The position numbers were made by a program, and so were the translations under genes. Shown here one piece after another: positions 38,694-46,505 of a stretch of 64,000 bases of DNA (its first letter is position 1; each line of letters starts with the position of its first letter). This stretch comes from Candidatus Zixiibacteriota bacterium (GTDB lineage Bacteria; Zixibacteria; MSB-5A5; GN15; FEB-12), in NCBI GenBank assembly GCA_020346225.1, contig CP070777.1, positions 1,681,403 to 1,745,402 on the forward strand, in the 5' to 3' direction. The notes below the pieces were generated by a model, which searched no databases, had not been told where the DNA came from, and worked only from the letters and a program-made list of their open reading frames with translations.

Positions 38694-39824
38694 TTACCTG
38701 CTCTCGATGGTTTCGACGTTGGCTCGCGGTACTATCGCCCGCTGGCCATCCTCAAACTCCACCTGAAGAACGCGCGCCTTCGATTCCGATTCCAGCACCT
38801 GAAGCTGGGGGGGAAGCTCGGTAACCTTGCCCAGCCGGCCGAAATAGGGGTGCCGAATTACCCGCACCGGCGAACCGATTGCCAGACCCTGCATTGAAGC
38901 GGCCGCTTCGGCTTCGGCAGCCGAAGCCTGGTCTTCGACCGGTATCACCAGTTCCGGCCGGATAACGCCGGCCCGAATCTGGGTAGCCCCGTTAATGCAG
39001 GCCATTTTACCCTCGTTTTCCCCAAGCAGGTCAAAGGTTTTTCGGGCCATGTTGATTTGTCCGAAACCCTCGGTTACCACCAGGGTCACGCCGATTTCCT
39101 CTGAGCCGGTAATGGCCACGCCGATATCGTAGCCGAGGAAGTCCCTCAGATCTTTGTCATCGAAACCACCCACGACTATCCCCTTAACGCCGATTCGGGC
39201 TGCCTTCTTGATGGCATCGGCCGTAACCAGAGAACCGCCGACGATCACTTTGTCCTTCATGCTGTCGACGATGAGGTCGTCGGTTAGAACCTGAGTGTTA
39301 TTGGAAACCGACGTTTGAAGCGTTCCTGAGGTTTCACCGCCGATGCCGAAAATGCCCTGGACGAACGCCGCCATACACTGAACGACCACTCCCTCCTCGG
39401 GCACCACTTCGGTTACTTCGCCGCGCAGGTACGCCTTAACCTCGACCGGAATAGGGTGGCCGCGCTGGAGAACCTGGCCGGTGACACTGGATATGGATTC
39501 CAGCGTCCCGTCAATGGTGGCCTGGCAGGGGCTGGAAAACCATTTGATGATCGATTTCTTCAGGGCGATGGTTTCTCCCTCTTTGATCGGGTCGCCCTCC
39601 TTCTTGAGCATCACCTCACTCATGTCTTCCGGCGGTATACCCAGCTTGTTGGCTACATTGAGGGGGACCACGTTGCCGGGAAGGTGCGTCCGCGCCACCA
39701 CATCGTCCGGGTTGACTCTGTCACCCACCTTCACGATAACCTCACCCTTCAGGGGCAGAATCCGGCGTTTTACCACCAGCAACTGCTCGGTGACTTTCAG
39801 ACCCGGTGTATATGCATGTGCCAT
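38694..39824 (-). CDS. Barrel-sandwich/KOW-like protein of the MutL-DUF6754 locus
   Basis: 376 aa from ATG 39824 (AGGGA seven bases upstream); a longer frame runs into the preceding gene. I recognise no named family. Residues about 15-150 show lipoyl-like barrel-sandwich patterns (GEVIVKVGDRVNPDDVVA; SPCQATIDGTLESISSVTGQV; YLRGEVTEVVPEEGVVV), without a lipoylation lysine motif I can identify. A central alpha/beta region (about 178-305) contains VIVGGSLVTADAIKKAARIG and GVTLVVTEGFGQINMA. The C-terminal ~50 residues (GSPVRVIRHPYFGRLGKV ... VEFEDGQRAIVPRANVE) resemble a KOW/SH3 barrel. It is predicted cytosolic and last in a three-gene unit with the MutL-like ATPase. Confidence 0.72.
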   Translation of the reverse strand: MAHAYTPGLKVTEQLLVVKRRILPLKGEVIVKVGDRVNPDDVVARTHLPGNVVPLNVANKLGIPPEDMSEVMLKKEGDPIKEGETIALKKSIIKWFSSPCQATIDGTLESISSVTGQVLQRGHPIPVEVKAYLRGEVTEVVPEEGVVVQCMAAFVQGIFGIGGETSGTLQTSVSNNTQVLTDDLIVDSMKDKVIVGGSLVTADAIKKAARIGVKGIVVGGFDDKDLRDFLGYDIGVAITGSEEIGVTLVVTEGFGQINMARKTFDLLGENEGKMACINGATQIRAGVIRPELVIPVEDQASAAEAEAAASMQGLAIGSPVRVIRHPYFGRLGKVTELPPQLQVLESESKARVLQVEFEDGQRAIVPRANVETIESR

Positions 39825-39847
39825 TCGATTATCCCTATCTGAGACTG

Positions 39848-40606
39848 CTATTTCGACTTTCTCAATTTCGTCACAGCTACAATCAAGATGATCAAAACAA
39901 AGACGGCGATGCTCAGGTAAAGTACCGTCCAAGACCGCTCGGTCAGAATATTTCCCTCTTCATCTGTCTTGATATCGGCTACCCTGAGTTGCTCGCGCGG
40001 AATCTTGCTCTTGATGTCCTCAGTGCTGAAGGAAGCCGCGATATCGCTGAAAACAGCTTTGCTCTGCTCGAACAGCGAATCGGTCGAGTAGAAATAGAAG
40101 GTGGCAATCCCCCGGTCGTAAAATTTCCACATGACCAGATTCTTCTTGTAAGCTTCCTGGCCCTGGTATATTTCATTCAGCACCGTCACCACTTGGTTGG
40201 CCCGGTCGTAGCTGGGGGTGTTTGATTTGAGGTCGGCCAGGAAACCGCCGGTCTCCATGTAGCTGATGTCGCCTTTGAAGCTCTCGCTCAGTTCGCTCAG
40301 GACGGAGTCAATCTGCTGCTGGTTCAACTGTCCGACCGTGTCCACGGTGAGAAAGAGGTAGTTTCCCTCGTGGAACGGGCCCGAAGTTTTCGGGGCAAAC
40401 ACGGCGTCATATCGGTACATCTCCGGACGGGCGTTGCTCGCATATAGATACAAGTCGGCGGTGTTGTAATCGATCTGCTCCCAGTTATCCGGGAAGGTTA
40501 AGTAGAACTTGCCGGCCAGGCTCACGTATGTGCCGGCCGCGGAGCCGGCGGCACCGATGAGCACCATCAAACCTGAAACAATAATGAGTCTTAAGATCTT
40601 TTGCAT
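39848..40606 (-). CDS. Exported protein with C-terminal membrane anchor
   Basis: 252 aa from ATG 40606; GAAGGTGG eight bases upstream decides this start over the GTG at 40627. A signal peptide (about 1-25, ending AGSAAG) is followed by a ~195-residue domain beginning YVSLAGKFYLTFPDNWEQI, with conserved-looking aromatic strands and a helical part (QLNQQQIDSVLSELSESF). A C-terminal helix (about 225-244) and a basic tail KLRKSK anchor it, placing the domain in the periplasm. No family recognised. It lies between the ATPase and the barrel-sandwich protein and may be the periplasmic arm of the system. Confidence 0.68.
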   Translation of the reverse strand: MQKILRLIIVSGLMVLIGAAGSAAGTYVSLAGKFYLTFPDNWEQIDYNTADLYLYASNARPEMYRYDAVFAPKTSGPFHEGNYLFLTVDTVGQLNQQQIDSVLSELSESFKGDISYMETGGFLADLKSNTPSYDRANQVVTVLNEIYQGQEAYKKNLVMWKFYDRGIATFYFYSTDSLFEQSKAVFSDIAASFSTEDIKSKIPREQLRVADIKTDEEGNILTERSWTVLYLSIAVFVLIILIVAVTKLRKSK

Positions 40607-40623
40607 AAATAAACCACCTTCGT

Positions 40624-42474
40624 TCACAATTTATCGGCGGGGTAGATGTTCAGTTCCGTCATCCACTTCTTGAGGTATGTAACGCGGTCATCTTCGCTCA
40701 GGGTGGAGAGATCGAAGGGGCGTCCCCGGCCGTCAAGAACGATACCGACCACGCCGCCGTGCAGTTCCTTCACCACCTTGTTACCCTTGCCGGCACCGAC
40801 ATCGAAGCCCCGCTCCGGCTCCAAAGTGGCTCTGGCGGTCATCGGAAGGCCGTTTTCCTGAAGTCCCAGTTCGAAACGTTTCATCTCCAGATACTCCAGT
40901 GTACCGGAGACCGGTCCGCCCGGCAACTCGATGCTGTATTTGAGTACCGGACCCGCCTTCTTGGTGGTGCCGGACGGCGCCACGCACGTGCCCAGGTGGA
41001 TGAGGCAGTCTTTTTCGAATACCTCCGTGGCCGCCTGCGCCTGCACCTCGGTTAGAACGCCCAGCTGCGGCATCATGAAGATGGAATCGACCGCCAGCCG
41101 GGTCACGCCTTCGGGAAGGAAGGCATCGATCATCATCAGGGCCGATTGCTGACGACGTGGTGCGTGAGACAAAACGCCGCCCGAACCGATCAACATATCC
41201 AGCGTCATCATGTTAACGATGGTGGCTCCCGAGGCCGACTGGTCGAAAGCATCAGCGATAGTTCGCTGCTGCTGCACCCCTTTGAGAACGGTGGCGAAAT
41301 TCTTGTGCTGGATTAAAGCCAGCCGGAGAGCTTCCTTGGCGATAGCCTGCTCGAATATCAGCTCTTCCATTGACTGGGGGATGGTCGTCGGGCGAATCAT
41401 CTTGTTCTTGACGCGGTTCCGCAGGTCACGCTCGTCCATCTTGAACGGCACCCAGCGCATTACCATCGGCAGCGTCGCTTCCGCGAACACGTTTGAGATC
41501 GAGTACGACATGCCCAGGTTCGCCGAAACCGTGCGGTTGAACACCGGGGTCTCACTATCCGGGCGGAAGACTGAAAAGACATCGGTGGTCGCCCCGCCGA
41601 TATCGACACCGACAGCCTCGATACCGTATTTATTGGCAATGGTCTGGATAATCAGGCCTACCGCGGCGGGCGTTGGCATGATGGGAGCATCCGTCCACGA
41701 CATCAGCTTCCTGTAACCGGGAGCCTGAGCCATAACGTGTTCCATGAACAGCTCGTGGATTTCCTCACGAGCCGGGCCCAGGTTCTCTCGCTCCAGAACC
41801 GGCCTGAGATTGGCCACCGTTTTGAGATCAACTTTGTCGGCCAGGGTATCGTGGACCAGCGTCGCGGCTTCCTTGTTGCCGGCGTATATGATCGGCAACT
41901 GATAGCTGGAGCCGAGACGCGGCTTCGGGTCAGCCGCGGATATCAGCTCCGCTATCTCAACCACGTGGGTCATGGTGCCGCCATCGATTCCGCCGGACAG
42001 CAGAATCATGTCCGGCCGCAAGGCCCGGATACGCTCTATCTGCTGGTGGGGGAGACGCTTATCGTTGGAAGCGATCACGTCCATGACGATCGCTCCGGCG
42101 CCCAGCGCCGCCCGCTCGGCCGATTCGGCCGTCATCGAGCGCACCACCCCCGCCACCATCATCTGAAGGCCGCCGCCGGCCGATGAAGTCGAAATGTAAA
42201 CGTCGGTGCCGGTCTTCCCCTGGCTGGGAGAAATGAAACGCCCGTTCTCGTCCAGCAGCTTGCGCCCGGATAATTCTTCCACCTCTGCCACGGCGTTAAG
42301 CGCACCCATGGTGACGTCCTCAAAAGGAGCCTCGACGGTGGTGGGAGCTTCACCTCTTACTATCAATCGAAATTCGCCGTTGATGTATTCGATCAGGATT
42401 GCCTTGGTTGTGGTCGATCCACAGTCAGTCGCAACGATTACCTTGATATCATCAGGATTTTCGAACCTTGCCAT
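40624..42474 (-). CDS. MutL-family ASKHA ATPase (glutamate mutase L-like)
   Basis: 616-aa cytosolic protein of the actin/Hsp70/sugar-kinase ATPase superfamily, MutL branch. Phosphate-1 motif DCGSTTTKAIL at residues 18-28, phosphate-2 motif VGVDIGGATTDVFS with Asp291, and a conserved SGGIDGG block between. The named family includes GlmL, which accompanies B12-dependent glutamate mutase, but no mutase subunit genes are here. Instead it is transcribed with the exported protein and barrel-sandwich protein and faces the 12-gene membrane operon. It may act as ATP-driven activator or assembly factor for those complexes; this is inference from context. Confidence 0.85.
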   Translation of the reverse strand: MARFENPDDIKVIVATDCGSTTTKAILIEYINGEFRLIVRGEAPTTVEAPFEDVTMGALNAVAEVEELSGRKLLDENGRFISPSQGKTGTDVYISTSSAGGGLQMMVAGVVRSMTAESAERAALGAGAIVMDVIASNDKRLPHQQIERIRALRPDMILLSGGIDGGTMTHVVEIAELISAADPKPRLGSSYQLPIIYAGNKEAATLVHDTLADKVDLKTVANLRPVLERENLGPAREEIHELFMEHVMAQAPGYRKLMSWTDAPIMPTPAAVGLIIQTIANKYGIEAVGVDIGGATTDVFSVFRPDSETPVFNRTVSANLGMSYSISNVFAEATLPMVMRWVPFKMDERDLRNRVKNKMIRPTTIPQSMEELIFEQAIAKEALRLALIQHKNFATVLKGVQQQRTIADAFDQSASGATIVNMMTLDMLIGSGGVLSHAPRRQQSALMMIDAFLPEGVTRLAVDSIFMMPQLGVLTEVQAQAATEVFEKDCLIHLGTCVAPSGTTKKAGPVLKYSIELPGGPVSGTLEYLEMKRFELGLQENGLPMTARATLEPERGFDVGAGKGNKVVKELHGGVVGIVLDGRGRPFDLSTLSEDDRVTYLKKWMTELNIYPADKL

Positions 42475-42569
42475 TTAATCTACCCGTATATTAGACTTTA
42501 GCCTTTGTCGGTTTGTACTATCTCTCACTACAATAATGAGATAAGCGGCTCTTCGCCGGCCGAGCCGCC

Positions 42570-42598
42570 ATTATAATATATCGCCCTCGGATTGTAAA
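42570..42598 (-). promoter_or_regulatory. Promoter of the MutL-like ATPase unit
   Basis: On the minus strand TTTACA (42593-42598), 17-base spacer, perfect TATAAT (42570-42575). The predicted start near 42563 gives a leader of about 88 bases to the ATG at 42474. Confidence 0.65.
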
Positions 42599-42649
42599 GA
42601 CCCTTTTTCCCCGCGGCCATTGCTCTCGCTATGGGCGGGCATTTTTCGC

Positions 42650-42678
42650 TTGACTTGAAAAAAGGCCACGGGTAGATT
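42650..42678 (+). promoter_or_regulatory. Promoter of the 12-gene membrane operon
   Basis: TTGACT (42650-42655), 17-base spacer, TAGATT (42673-42678). The predicted start near 42685 leaves a leader of about 140 bases before the first gene at 42826. Confidence 0.55.
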
Positions 42679-42825
42679 GGCACTTAATTGTTCCACATTC
42701 GGATGCCGTCAGCAGCAATAATTGTCAGGCTGCCCAAAGACATTGGACATTCCGGTATTCTCAAACGTTTATGGTACTTGTAGCCTCCGGCTGACCACCA
42801 GGCCCGAAAGACAAGGACAGAGCAT

Positions 42826-44112
42826 TTGAAGAGAACTTGCCCAACTCGCCCTGAGCTATCAAGCCGGCAATTCAAATCCCTGCTCGCGGCAGCCGCACTT
42901 TTACTGATATTCCCCGGCAGTTTATTGGCCCAGCAAACCTTCGTCCAAACGGATACGATCACATCCGCTGACACGCTGGGGGTCCAGTACACGCCGGCCC
43001 CTCCTCAAAATGTAGTCGCCATGGATACCCCCAACGACGGGGGCGGATCCATAATCATAACCTGGGGCCCCTCTCCCGATGACTTTGACGGCGGTAAGGT
43101 TAAACTGTATAGAATCTTGCGAGCAGAGTACAACGGTGGCCAACCGGGTGAATTTACGGAAGTGGGGGATGTTCCGTCCGGAAAAGCGGAGTACGAAAAC
43201 GAAGACGGTAATACCACTGACGACATCATGTATCTTTATAGGGTCATGGCCGTCAACCGGATGACTAATGAAGCGGGGGAAATTGAGGAATATACATCCG
43301 AGTCGCCAGCCACCGACCCGGTCACCTCATCCGCCCAGTGGTTCGACTCAAGGCGTATCAACGCCCTGGTCGGTGTTATTCTCCTGTGCTCCTTCATAAT
43401 CTATTTCATTCAGCAGGCGAGGGCCGGTAAGGAGCTCTATATCCGGAAGATTGCCGGTATGGAAGCTGTCGATGAAGCCGTCGGCCGGGCCACCGAAATG
43501 GGACGCAGCATCTATTATGTCTCGGGTCTGGGCGACATGGACAACATGCAGACCATTGCGTCCATGACGATTCTCGGCCGCGTTGCGGAGCTGGCCGCGC
43601 AGTATGAAACCCATTTGGCGGTGCCTGTCTGCCGCTCGCTGGTTATGGTTACCGGCCGCGAAGTGGTCAAAGAGGCCTACTCCAAGGTCGGCCGACCGGA
43701 TGCGTTTAAACCCGACCAGGTTCACTATTTAACCGATGATCAGTTCGGATACGCCGCCGCCGTCGACGGCATGTTTGTCCGCGAAAAGCCAGCCACGATC
43801 TTCTATATGGGTCAGTTCTTCGCCGAATCGTTGATTCTGGCGGAAACAGGCAACTCCATTGGAGCTATTCAGATAGCCGGAACGGCTATGCCCGCTCAGC
43901 TGCCTTTCTTTGTGGCTGCGTGCGATTACACCCTGATAGGGGAGGAGCTGTTTGCGGCTTCGGCTTATCTTTCGCGTGAGCCTAAGCTGCTTGGCTCGCT
44001 AAAAGGCCAGGACATCGGCAAAGGTCTTATTTTAATAGCTCTGATTGTGGGCATGTTACTGGAAACCTTTGGCATCTGGCAGTTTTCAAACCTCTTTTCG
44101 GTGATTGACTGA
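42826..44112 (+). CDS. Module protein A1: FN3 + DUF6754-like membrane protein
   Basis: 428 aa. Signal peptide (1-36, long basic n-region), then a fibronectin type III-like domain (about 57-165; IIITWGPSPDD, KLYRILRAEY, YLYRVMAVNR), a membrane helix (178-196), a DUF6754-like domain (200-395) and a last helix (399-416). The order puts FN3 in the periplasm and the conserved domain in the cytosol. Shared motifs: AVDEAVGRATEMGR (214-227), FFAESLILAETGN (331-343), CDYTLIGEELFAASAYL (366-382) and GSLKGQD (390-396). The start is TTG with AAGGA eight bases upstream; no closer ATG exists. Biochemical function is unknown. First gene of a 12-gene operon. Confidence 0.82.
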   Translation: MKRTCPTRPELSSRQFKSLLAAAALLLIFPGSLLAQQTFVQTDTITSADTLGVQYTPAPPQNVVAMDTPNDGGGSIIITWGPSPDDFDGGKVKLYRILRAEYNGGQPGEFTEVGDVPSGKAEYENEDGNTTDDIMYLYRVMAVNRMTNEAGEIEEYTSESPATDPVTSSAQWFDSRRINALVGVILLCSFIIYFIQQARAGKELYIRKIAGMEAVDEAVGRATEMGRSIYYVSGLGDMDNMQTIASMTILGRVAELAAQYETHLAVPVCRSLVMVTGREVVKEAYSKVGRPDAFKPDQVHYLTDDQFGYAAAVDGMFVREKPATIFYMGQFFAESLILAETGNSIGAIQIAGTAMPAQLPFFVAACDYTLIGEELFAASAYLSREPKLLGSLKGQDIGKGLILIALIVGMLLETFGIWQFSNLFSVID

Positions 44113-44114
44113 GT

Positions 44115-44765
44115 ATGCGTAGAGAAGTACCGCTGCTGATAACCGCCGTCGTCGGAATAACCTTCGTCGTGAAGTACTTCGTACCGCACTTTCCGTTCAA
44201 TCGAATGGATGCCTGGTTCGCTGACTGGTTCTCCATCGTCCAGGCTTGCGCCATCGTGCTGGGCGCCCTGAACCTGCTTAAGCTATCCGCTCTGAAAGTA
44301 ATCGGGCAGAAATCCGGCTGGGGTTATGCCCTTGTCATCATACTGTCGTTTATGCTGATAACAGTCATCGGTCTGGCCGAGGGTTCCGACTATCGTGACC
44401 CCGGTACCAGCTTCGATTGGCTCTATGTGAACATGTTTATCCCGCTTTCGGCGACCATGTTTTCGATCCTGGCCTTCTTTGTAGCATCGGCATCATACCG
44501 AGCTTTCCGGGCCCGCAATTACGAAGCAACCGTGCTCCTGATCGCTGCCTTTTTTGTTATGATCGGTCGAGTGCCGGTCGGCGACGTGATTACCGGTTTC
44601 ATGCCGGAAGGGTATCGTTTCTCCGATCTGGCCATCTGGATTATGGATTATCCGCAGACAGCCGGTCAGAGGGCTATTATGATCGGAATTGGCTTGGGAG
44701 TAGTATCGACTTCTCTGCGCGTAATACTCGGCATTGAAAGAGCCCATATTGGGACTGGAGACTAG
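44115..44765 (+). CDS. Module protein B1: polytopic membrane protein
   Basis: 216 aa with about six membrane helices (4-24, 38-58, 68-90, 103-128, 137-153, 188-208). Blocks shared by all three B proteins: FSILAFFVASASYRAFRARN in the fourth helix and its basic loop, and AGQRAIMIGIGLGVVSTSLR with ILGIER at the C-terminus. The short loops and Arg-rich turn suggest a packed membrane subunit rather than an enzyme. Starts 2 bp after A1. No known family recognised. Confidence 0.75.
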   Translation: MRREVPLLITAVVGITFVVKYFVPHFPFNRMDAWFADWFSIVQACAIVLGALNLLKLSALKVIGQKSGWGYALVIILSFMLITVIGLAEGSDYRDPGTSFDWLYVNMFIPLSATMFSILAFFVASASYRAFRARNYEATVLLIAAFFVMIGRVPVGDVITGFMPEGYRFSDLAIWIMDYPQTAGQRAIMIGIGLGVVSTSLRVILGIERAHIGTGD

Positions 44766-44767
44766 CC

Positions 44768-45775
44768 ATGACTACCAGGACCAAAGAACTCATCGCCGTT
44801 GCCGCTATTCTCGTCTTCGCCCTGATTTTCTATATCGGCCGGGTTTCCGGTTGGCAGGCTACTGAGTTCTCTACGGGAACCTCTATAGTTGTCGTCGTGC
44901 TTCTGCTGGCGTCACTGCTGTGGATGCTTGCCCTGACCATCCGGGGACGGCTTATCGGCCGTCGCGTTGTCTTCCTGTACGTGGGCGTCGCTGTGGCCAT
45001 GCCACTGTTTATGAAGCTCAGCCAGGAAATGCCTGTGTCGCTTGCCGTGCTGGGGGTCTATGACGCGGTTATGGAGCTTCAACCCGGCTCAAAAGTACTC
45101 ATCGCCTGTGACTACGACCCGCCCACCGCGCCTGAACTTCAGCCGATGGCGGAGACTTTCATCAGACTCTGTTTCCAGCGGGACCTGAAGATCATCATTA
45201 TGGGTATATGGCCGCAGGGACCGCAACAGGCCAACCTGGCCCTCGAAAAGATCCTTGCCGAACCCGAGATAGCCGCCAAGAACCTCGAGTACGGGATAGA
45301 CTACGTCAATCTCGGTTTTCAGGCCGGAAACGAGTTCGTCATCCAGCGTATGGGCGGTTCCTTCAAATCCATGTTCCGCACCGACTACGGCGGCATTCCC
45401 TATGACGATTTGCCGCTGGTCCGCAATGTCAGAAACTTTTCCAATATAGATTATTGCTTCAACCTGTCGTCCGGATTCCCCGGAACGGTTGAATGGGTTC
45501 AAATTGCCGTTGACCGCTATGGTGTCAAACTCGGCGCCGGCAACACCGCCGTTCAGGCGCCGACCGTCTACCCCTATCTCAGCGCCGGGCAGCTTACCGG
45601 GCTTCTCGGTGGTATGAGTGGTGCCGCCGAGTTTGAAATAGCCGCCGACGCTCGCGGCAAGGGCACCAAGTACATGCTCTCGCAGTCCGTTTCTCATATT
45701 GTCGTTATAGCTTTTGTCATTATCGGCAATGTCGCCTTCATCATGTCGGGACGGAGATCGGCGCTGAAGGGTTAA
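44768..45775 (+). CDS. Module protein C1: membrane-anchored alpha/beta protein
   Basis: 335 aa. Three N-terminal helices (about 8-26, 38-60, 66-84), then a soluble domain (about 95-300) of alternating strands and helices, then a C-terminal helix (about 308-328) and basic end. Blocks shared with C2 and C3: PGSKVLIACDYDP with ELQPMAE (after about residue 107), GIDYVNLGFQAGNE, DDLPLVRNVRNFSNIDYCFNL, GTVEWVQIAVDRYG, YPYLSAGQLTGLLGGMSGAAEFE. The DYDP and ELQPM acidic/Pro motifs may mark a binding site. Side of the membrane cannot be fixed from sequence alone. GGAG precedes the ATG. Confidence 0.75.
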   Translation: MTTRTKELIAVAAILVFALIFYIGRVSGWQATEFSTGTSIVVVVLLLASLLWMLALTIRGRLIGRRVVFLYVGVAVAMPLFMKLSQEMPVSLAVLGVYDAVMELQPGSKVLIACDYDPPTAPELQPMAETFIRLCFQRDLKIIIMGIWPQGPQQANLALEKILAEPEIAAKNLEYGIDYVNLGFQAGNEFVIQRMGGSFKSMFRTDYGGIPYDDLPLVRNVRNFSNIDYCFNLSSGFPGTVEWVQIAVDRYGVKLGAGNTAVQAPTVYPYLSAGQLTGLLGGMSGAAEFEIAADARGKGTKYMLSQSVSHIVVIAFVIIGNVAFIMSGRRSALKG

Positions 45776-45788
45776 AGAAGAGACCGAT

Positions 45789-46505
45789 ATGGAAGCATTT
45801 TTCGAACATTTCAGACTCTGGTTGGCCGCCTTCCTGACCCTGGGAATCTTCTCCTTCCTTTATAAGGACAATCCCTGGTATAAACTCACCGAGGCGATTT
45901 TCGTCGGTATCTCGGCCGGCTACTGGTTCGTGGTGCTCTTCTGGGACAATTTCCACGGCAAGTTCTGGGTTGGCGCAGGTGAATACAGCATTAACTGGGT
46001 CGTGGCCAAGTTGACGGGGGCTCAGGCGCCCCCGCCACCCGACAGCAGCATAGACTTCATGCTGTGGGTGGGGGCTTTCCTCGGCCTTTTGATGCTTCTC
46101 AGGCTGGTGCCGAAAATCGGCTGGATCTCGCGCTGGCCGCTGGCCTTCATTGTCGGCTCCACCGGCGGTCTCTGGCTCATAAATTACTTTGCTTCAAATG
46201 TAATGGTTCAGGCCCAGGCGACTATGGTGCCGCTGTTTTCGTCGGCCTTCGGAACCGGGTTTGACCAGAACGCCGATGCTGTCATCGGTGCGCTGATCAT
46301 ATTCCTTGGAACTTTCAGCGGCCTGGTTTATTTCTTCTTTTCCAAGGCTCATACCGGCGTCTTCGGCGGCACGGCCAGGGTGGGTGTGTTCTTTCTGATG
46401 ATCACCTTCGGCGCCTCGTTCGGATATACCGTGATGAGTCGTATGTCGCTTTTGATTGGACGTATCGATTACCTTTTGGGTGACTGGCTGGGAATGATAA
46501 AGTAG
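45789..46505 (+). CDS. Module protein D1: polytopic membrane protein
   Basis: 238 aa with about six membrane helices. Blocks shared by all three D proteins: FLYKDNPWYKLTEAIFVGISAGYW in the first helical hairpin, WISRWPLAFIVGSTGG in the middle, and LVYFFFSKAHTGVFGG with ITFGASFGYTVMSRMSLLIGRI at the end. A short Pro-rich loop (APPPPDSS) lies between helices two and three. This is the shortest D protein. Its TAG stop overlaps the next module's first gene by one base. Confidence 0.75.
   Translation: MEAFFEHFRLWLAAFLTLGIFSFLYKDNPWYKLTEAIFVGISAGYWFVVLFWDNFHGKFWVGAGEYSINWVVAKLTGAQAPPPPDSSIDFMLWVGAFLGLLMLLRLVPKIGWISRWPLAFIVGSTGGLWLINYFASNVMVQAQATMVPLFSSAFGTGFDQNADAVIGALIIFLGTFSGLVYFFFSKAHTGVFGGTARVGVFFLMITFGASFGYTVMSRMSLLIGRIDYLLGDWLGMIK

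Larger units (their letters stand above)
42475..42825. other. Divergent regulatory region of the MutL-DUF6754 locus
   Basis: 351 bp without a gene. It holds two outward-facing sigma-70-type promoters, described separately, whose -35 boxes are about 51 bp apart. A GCGGCTC/GAGCCGC inverted repeat (42545-42568) lies just beyond the minus-strand -10 box. The plus-strand leader is about 140 bases long with no ORF or clear riboswitch seen. Confidence 0.7.
42826..46505 (+). repeat. Paralogous four-gene module 1 (A1-B1-C1-D1)
   Basis: First of three head-to-tail copies of the gene order A-B-C-D. The copies are diverged at DNA level but each gene is clearly homologous to its counterparts in the other two modules by shared protein motifs. 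Gene gaps within the module are 2-13 bp. Confidence 0.9.

Noticed and set aside
40624-42474. Annotation as glutamate mutase operon (glmL) for glutamate fermentation
   Set aside because: No mutase S or E subunit or methylaspartase gene is nearby; the neighbours point to another role.
42545-42568. GCGGCTC/GAGCCGC hairpin beside the MutL-like promoter as a riboswitch
   Set aside because: It is a simple 7-bp stem at the predicted transcription start with no further conserved structure.
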